A stretch of 9,621 nt of DNA, taken from assembly GCA_002320775.1 (NCBI GenBank), contig DCKY01000247.1, positions 2,335 through 11,955 of the forward strand, read 5' to 3'. The notes below the pieces were generated by a model. That model was given only the letters and a program-made list of their open reading frames with translations. It made no database searches and was not told the DNA's origin. Within the stretch, counting starts at the first letter, position 1. The number at the start of each line of letters is the position of its first letter. The translations under genes were made by a program, and so were the position numbers. This stretch comes from Planctomycetes bacterium UBA1662 (lineage in GTDB: Bacteria; Planctomycetota; UBA8108). Positions 6,791 to 9,621 of this stretch are shown piece by piece.

Positions 6791-8402
6791 ATTTATCCAC
6801 CCGAACTGTAACGACATTTGAGACCCCGGTACCAACGAGTCCTCCCGGGGTCGGTTTCACAGCGTAGAGGCGGTACCTGAGAATTTCCCCGGATTCAATT
6901 CTGATCCTGGGGGATGAGGTCCTGTTCTCGCCATGAAACGGCTTGTAGTTCCTGAAATTGACGCAACCAAGCCCATCGCAGCGCTGCAGGATAAACGCCA
7001 TCTCCCCGGTGGAATTATCCTTCCACGTGAAGCTGATCGTCCCTCCCTCCTGCCTCAGCACAGCCAGGTCGCTGGGCGCGTCCGCGGAGGCCTTCCCCGG
7101 ACGTGGGCCTCCCCGATCAGCCCCGGGCTGTGCCCGTTCATTCTTTCGAACGGGAGGTTTGTCACCTGGCCGCTCCAGCTGTTGCCGGGCGGTCTCATAG
7201 CGTCTGCTGAAAAATTTCTTCATCGAGACCACCACATCATCCCAGGACCGGTCAGTTGGATTGGTAACCCGGCCCCTGGGAAAGGGGTCCCGCTCCAGGT
7301 CTTTCCTGATCAGCGCGTAGAGGCGGTCCAGGCGCGCCGAGAGCTTCTCGGGATGGAAGTGGCTCTCGAGCAGCTTCTTCGCGCGTTCACGGTAGAGTCC
7401 AAGGAGCTCTTCATTGGCCTCTATTCGCTCCACCAGGGGTCTCGGCGACCTGAAGACCGGCCAGGCCGCGTGCCAGCCATCGATCACCGGAACCCGCCCG
7501 AAGGCCCGATCGGCAAAGCCGACATCGAGGTCCCAGGTCAGGTAGCGCCAGCGACCGGTCTCAGTCTCACGGTGAAGATAGTAGTTGTGCGGCCCCAGCC
7601 CTGTGTATTGATCAAAGGCGCCGGCGAGCAGCAACACGCCCATCTGCCAGGTAAAGGAGTCCACATCGAAGACCCGTCGGAGCCGCGCCGCGAAGTCCTT
7701 GTCCGGGGCGTCTCGGATCTCCCTAATGAGGCCCACCAGGTCAGACATCTGCACAGCCGGCTCTCCCGCCTTGATCTCGAAGGCCTTGGCGTAGATCAGC
7801 GGGTCATCTCCAATGTATCTCAGGTCGGCCCCCGGACCTCCTGTGTGAACCTTGAAGAGCGCGCCGTTGGCATCATCAAGGCGGTTTGAAAGAAAGGCCT
7901 TATCTATCCGCTCCACGTTGACATACACCCCGATGAATTTTCCGTTCAAGGTCACCCGGGCGTAATTGGTTCTCGAAGCCGGCACTCCCACCTCGGCGAG
8001 AATATCTGTGATGATCCTCTCGCTGAAGAGACTCCCGAACTGGACTCCATTATCGAGCGAGACCCGCCGGAGCCCCAGGAAGCGTTGCCCCTTCACGAAC
8101 TCGGAAAACTTAACCAGGAAACCGCGTTTGTGCCGCTGGTCAGGCCGCGAAGAGCTGTTGCCTTTATAACGGAGCCCCACCCTTTCGATCACCAGGCCGC
8201 GCCAGCGGAAACGCGCCGGAACATAAATCCGCTCAGGCAACGCTGCCGCGAGACGCTTGAGATCCCCTGGCGTAACCTCAAGCTGTATATCCTGGACCAC
8301 CCCGGCAGCGAAAAAATCCGCCTGCTTGGGCTTTGGATCTTCAGCCGCAGCCTGTCGGCCAATCAGAAAACAGCCAAGGAACAGAAGTAGTGATGCTTTC
8401 AT
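6789..8402 (-). CDS. exported CotH-family protein (CotH kinase fold) with C-terminal FnIII-like domain
   Basis: The product is 537 aa from the ATG at 8402. It has a signal peptide (about residues 1-20, RQAAAED at the cut). The CotH-like core runs to about 405. Family landmarks are LRYKGNSS (77-84), KRGFLVKFSEF (92-102), RVTLNGKFIGVYVNVERID (149-167), then GAFDQYTGLGPHNYYLH and YLTWDLDVGF. Asp264, Asn273, Asp291 and Asp293 occupy the positions of the acidic active-site residues of CotH, an atypical protein kinase that phosphorylates spore-coat proteins in Bacillus. This bacterium is unlikely to form such spores, so the target here is unknown. A Pro/Arg/Gly-rich linker (about 410-441) leads to an FnIII-like domain (about 442-536: FTWKDNSTGEMAFILQR). 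An in-frame ATG at 8435 would add 11 residues, but its GGAGG is only 1 nt away. The ATG at 8402 has AGCAGG at 6 nt and gives a standard signal peptide. Confidence 0.85.
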   Translation of the reverse strand: MKASLLLFLGCFLIGRQAAAEDPKPKQADFFAAGVVQDIQLEVTPGDLKRLAAALPERIYVPARFRWRGLVIERVGLRYKGNSSSRPDQRHKRGFLVKFSEFVKGQRFLGLRRVSLDNGVQFGSLFSERIITDILAEVGVPASRTNYARVTLNGKFIGVYVNVERIDKAFLSNRLDDANGALFKVHTGGPGADLRYIGDDPLIYAKAFEIKAGEPAVQMSDLVGLIREIRDAPDKDFAARLRRVFDVDSFTWQMGVLLLAGAFDQYTGLGPHNYYLHRETETGRWRYLTWDLDVGFADRAFGRVPVIDGWHAAWPVFRSPRPLVERIEANEELLGLYRERAKKLLESHFHPEKLSARLDRLYALIRKDLERDPFPRGRVTNPTDRSWDDVVVSMKKFFSRRYETARQQLERPGDKPPVRKNERAQPGADRGGPRPGKASADAPSDLAVLRQEGGTISFTWKDNSTGEMAFILQRCDGLGCVNFRNYKPFHGENRTSSPRIRIESGEILRYRLYAVKPTPGGLVGTGVSNVVTVRVDK

Positions 8403-8408
8403 AAAACG

Positions 8409-8414
8409 CCTGCT
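8409..8414 (-). promoter_or_regulatory. Shine-Dalgarno-like AGCAGG that decides the CotH start
   Basis: AGCAGG, one mismatch from AGGAGG, lies 6 nt before the ATG at 8402 on the reverse strand. A better GGAGG (8437-8441) lies only 1 nt before the competing ATG at 8435, too close for normal initiation. The shorter form is preferred, but the longer one is not excluded. Confidence 0.4.
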
Positions 8415-8470
8415 GAAAATGATCTCCGGTCCCATCCCTCCTCTCGGGGTGGGCGAACCGTAATTCTAAG

Positions 8471-8575
8471 CTAACGCCGCGCTGCCGGCGAGAGCCAGGA
8501 CTGCAAGTTGATCTCGAATTTCAAGAAGCTTAACATTCCCGGAATCTCTTCGAAGGCCAGCCACGTCCAGAACAT
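8471..8575 (-). CDS. possible 34-aa small ORF in the gap, unrecognised
   Basis: A reverse-strand ATG at 8575 opens a 34-codon frame ending in TAG at 8471-8473. Its product is aromatic and hydrophobic (begins MFWTWLAFEEIPGM, ends SWLSPAARR). It sits between the terminator of the DUF1592-type gene and the CotH-like gene, in the same direction. There is no clear Shine-Dalgarno, and it uses TTA and TTG codons that are uncommon in the neighbouring genes. The frame is the same as that of the DUF1592-type gene and is open all the way back to that gene's stop. It may be a chance frame opposite a forward-strand coding remnant. No family is recognised. Confidence 0.2.
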   Translation of the reverse strand: MFWTWLAFEEIPGMLSFLKFEINLQSWLSPAARR

Positions 8576-8612
8576 CCGGATCGACGGCGCCAGGGCGGCG
8601 GAGACGAAATAA
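8475..8612 (+). pseudogene. possible forward-strand C-terminal gene remnant
   Basis: After a TAA at 8472-8474 the forward strand is open for 45 codons to a TAA at 8610-8612. It reads as ordinary protein sequence (for example LISNFKKLNIPGISSKASHV) and ends with ARAAETK. There is no ATG, and the frame cannot continue leftwards into the CotH-like gene. Its stop sits directly beside the stem-loop at 8613-8647, the position expected for the end of a gene facing the DUF1592-type gene. A truncated relic is one reading; a chance open frame in GC-rich DNA is the other. Confidence 0.2.
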
Positions 8613-8647
8613 AAATAGCGGGCTGAACATTCCAGATGCCGCTATTT
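8613..8647 (-). terminator. stem-loop terminator of the DUF1592-type gene, with its stop codon in the stem
   Basis: A perfect 9-bp inverted repeat, AAATAGCGG (8613-8621) and CCGCTATTT (8639-8647), flanks a 17-nt loop. Read leftwards, the second arm runs into a T-rich tail (CTATTTTTATTTCG), as in intrinsic terminators. The TAG stop of the gene (8642-8644) is inside the first transcribed arm, so a terminating ribosome would cover it. The stem is only moderately GC-rich. The rightward tail is poorer in T, so activity in the + direction is less likely. Confidence 0.6.
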
Positions 8648-9621
8648 ATCAGAGCCGGCCGGACCTCCTTGTCCTTTTGCCCGGTAGATGAAGGAATCTG
8701 AGCTGAGCAGAGATGTCACCAGCGCCTGCATGCTGCCATCGCTGTCAACATAGGCCTTGTGCGCCTCCTGCAGGGTTTTCGCATCGCCGAGGGTTTCGTT
8801 TCGCCCCAGGAAGAAGCGGAAGACGTAGCGGACGAAGACCTGCTCGCAGTGAGCCGAAGCGGCCAGCCGTTCGATCAGCTCGAAAGGAGTCTTGATCTCC
8901 CCATCGATTCCCGCCACGCCGGTATTGACCAGCCTGCTGGTGGTATCGACCGGCTTATCCAGCTCATCAAAGCGGAACCGTCCGTAGTGGTCATAGCGCT
9001 CGAAGGGCAGGCCCAGGGGATTCATCTTGCTGTGGCATTTGTAGCATTCCTCGACCCGGGTGACATGCATTCGCTCCCGCAGGGTCATGGTCTCGTCCTC
9101 AGGCAGCTTGGCATCGACGTTGATCGGGATGTCGGGAACATTTCCGCCCAACAGCTTGTAACGGATCCAGTGCCCACGGCGAATCGGGTCATTGTCAAAA
9201 TTTCCTGAATGGGCCACCAGCCAGGCCGGGTGCGTCAGAACACCCATTCGTTGGTCCTTCGGAAAAGGAACCGCTTTCCCGGTCGGCTTCCAGTCCGGGG
9301 GCAGATTGTAGGCCAGGGGAGATGCGTGATCCCTGTGGCTTCCGATATGGATGTAATACCCGCGGGTGGTGAGCAGCGTTCTCAAGACCTGCCTGTCCCT
9401 CTCGAGGGTTCGCGTGATGAGGGTGTTGAGGTCGTAGACAAGCGCCGGGGCCCAGTGCTTGTGGCCCTTGACCTGGTCCTTGAAGACATCCTCGGCCTTC
9501 TCATAGTCGAAGTATTCCTGGAAGAACTGCAGCAGCCGCTTTCTCGCATCCGTCCGCTTTTCATCGGCCAGCAGGCGACGAGTCTCCGCCCGCAGGATGT
9601 CGCGAACAGGGAGCTCCTTGT
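8642..9621 (-). CDS. DUF1592/DUF1588/DUF1585 cytochrome-c-like planctomycetal protein (C-terminal part)
   Basis: The frame is open from the right edge to TAG at 8642-8644, giving the last 325 residues; the N-terminus lies outside the window. A TTG at 9385 is internal, because upstream codons read as typical family sequence (QFFQEYFDYEKAEDVFKD). Visible parts, in fragment numbering, are the end of DUF1592 (about 1-95) and DUF1588 (about 125-222). DUF1588 includes GVLTHPAWLVAHSGNFDNDP and a CYKCH motif at 192-196 followed by SKMNPLGLPFERYDHYGRFR. DUF1585 follows (about 240-313: VFRFFLGRNETLGDAKTLQ, then SLLSSDSFIYR). Full-length members are usually around 700-1000 aa, exported, and start with a PSD1-type cytochrome domain. 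They are abundant in planctomycetes, often beside DUF1552 genes, and their biochemical role is not established. CYKCH suggests covalent haem c. The C-terminus is at the usual place for the family. Confidence 0.9.
   Translation of the reverse strand, partial: KELPVRDILRAETRRLLADEKRTDARKRLLQFFQEYFDYEKAEDVFKDQVKGHKHWAPALVYDLNTLITRTLERDRQVLRTLLTTRGYYIHIGSHRDHASPLAYNLPPDWKPTGKAVPFPKDQRMGVLTHPAWLVAHSGNFDNDPIRRGHWIRYKLLGGNVPDIPINVDAKLPEDETMTLRERMHVTRVEECYKCHSKMNPLGLPFERYDHYGRFRFDELDKPVDTTSRLVNTGVAGIDGEIKTPFELIERLAASAHCEQVFVRYVFRFFLGRNETLGDAKTLQEAHKAYVDSDGSMQALVTSLLSSDSFIYRAKGQGGPAGSDK

Larger units (their letters stand above)
8436..8641. other. 206-bp gap between the DUF1592-type and CotH-like genes
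   Basis: This is the only gap above 30 bp in the window. Besides the terminator and the two short frames it holds an 11-bp odd palindrome (ATTCCCGGAAT, 8535-8545), a CTTCGAAG palindrome (8548-8555) and a 5-bp GC hairpin (8475-8479 with 8486-8490). A leftward TAGAAT hexamer (8463-8468) resembles a -10 box but has no matching -35. A promoter for the CotH-sialidase pair is expected here, because a terminator closes the upstream gene, but it cannot be located with confidence. Confidence 0.5.

Noticed and set aside
6933..7889. 318-codon forward open frame opposite the CotH-like gene
   Set aside because: The reverse strand carries clear CotH-family motifs throughout; the forward frame shows no family features.
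8463..8468. TAGAAT as a -10 promoter element for the CotH-sialidase pair
   Set aside because: No -35-like hexamer lies at 16-18 bp upstream, and a single hexamer is expected by chance.
8532..8633. Repeated AACATTCC (8532-8539 and 8626-8633) as a possible operator pair
   Set aside because: Eight bases, two copies and no conserved spacing or symmetry; chance similarity is enough to explain it.
8642..9385. Start of the DUF1592-type gene at the TTG at 9385
   Set aside because: The same frame continues without a stop to the window edge and reads as the end of DUF1592, so the TTG is an internal Leu codon.

Overview
The window looks like a GC-rich (roughly 60% by eye) chromosomal segment from a planctomycete or a close relative in the PVC group, probably an environmental or metagenomic genome. 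The main pointers are a DUF1592/DUF1588/DUF1585 cytochrome-c-like protein, a CotH-family protein, a secreted sialidase-fold protein, a GH32/GH43-like propeller protein and a carboxypeptidase-regulatory/haem/Vgb-like fusion. These families are typical of the large planctomycetal secretome. No rRNA, tRNA, CRISPR array, insertion sequence or phage gene was seen.

Layout: two gene sets converge at about 5579-5591. The rightward set (1-5578) starts with a possible 3' end of an upstream gene, whose TGA overlaps the next ATG. It continues with a 654-aa exported protein (CarboxypepD_reg-like domain, one CxxCH haem site, seven-bladed Vgb/streptogramin-lyase-like propeller), a 530-aa exported GH32/GH43-like propeller protein, and a 655-aa exported subtilisin-like protease with an I9-like propeptide and a C-terminal PDZ domain. 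Gaps are -4, 27 and -26 bp, so this is very probably one operon.

The leftward set (9621-5592) has the C-terminal 325 residues of a DUF1592/DUF1588/DUF1585 protein ending in a stem-loop terminator that contains its own stop codon. A 206-bp gap follows, holding unexplained short open frames. Then come a CotH-like protein with a C-terminal FnIII-like domain and, 12 bp later, a sialidase-like protein with five Asp-boxes. The CotH and sialidase genes are tightly linked: the sialidase Shine-Dalgarno overlaps the CotH stop codon.

Functional reading (inference): the five genes whose N-termini are visible all encode proteins with apparent Sec signal peptides, so this is a block of envelope or extracellular functions. 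Three of them are beta-propellers related to carbohydrate or small-molecule processing, one is a protease, one is a possible protein kinase-like CotH, and two proteins in the window (the Vgb-like fusion and the DUF1592-type protein) carry CxxCH sites. A role in extracellular glycan or glycoprotein breakdown is plausible, but no substrate can be read from the sequence. The most unusual points are the sialidase-fold protein that lacks the acid/base loop, the divergent active-site motifs of the PDZ-subtilase, the haem-propeller fusion and the coding-like gap at 8471-8612.
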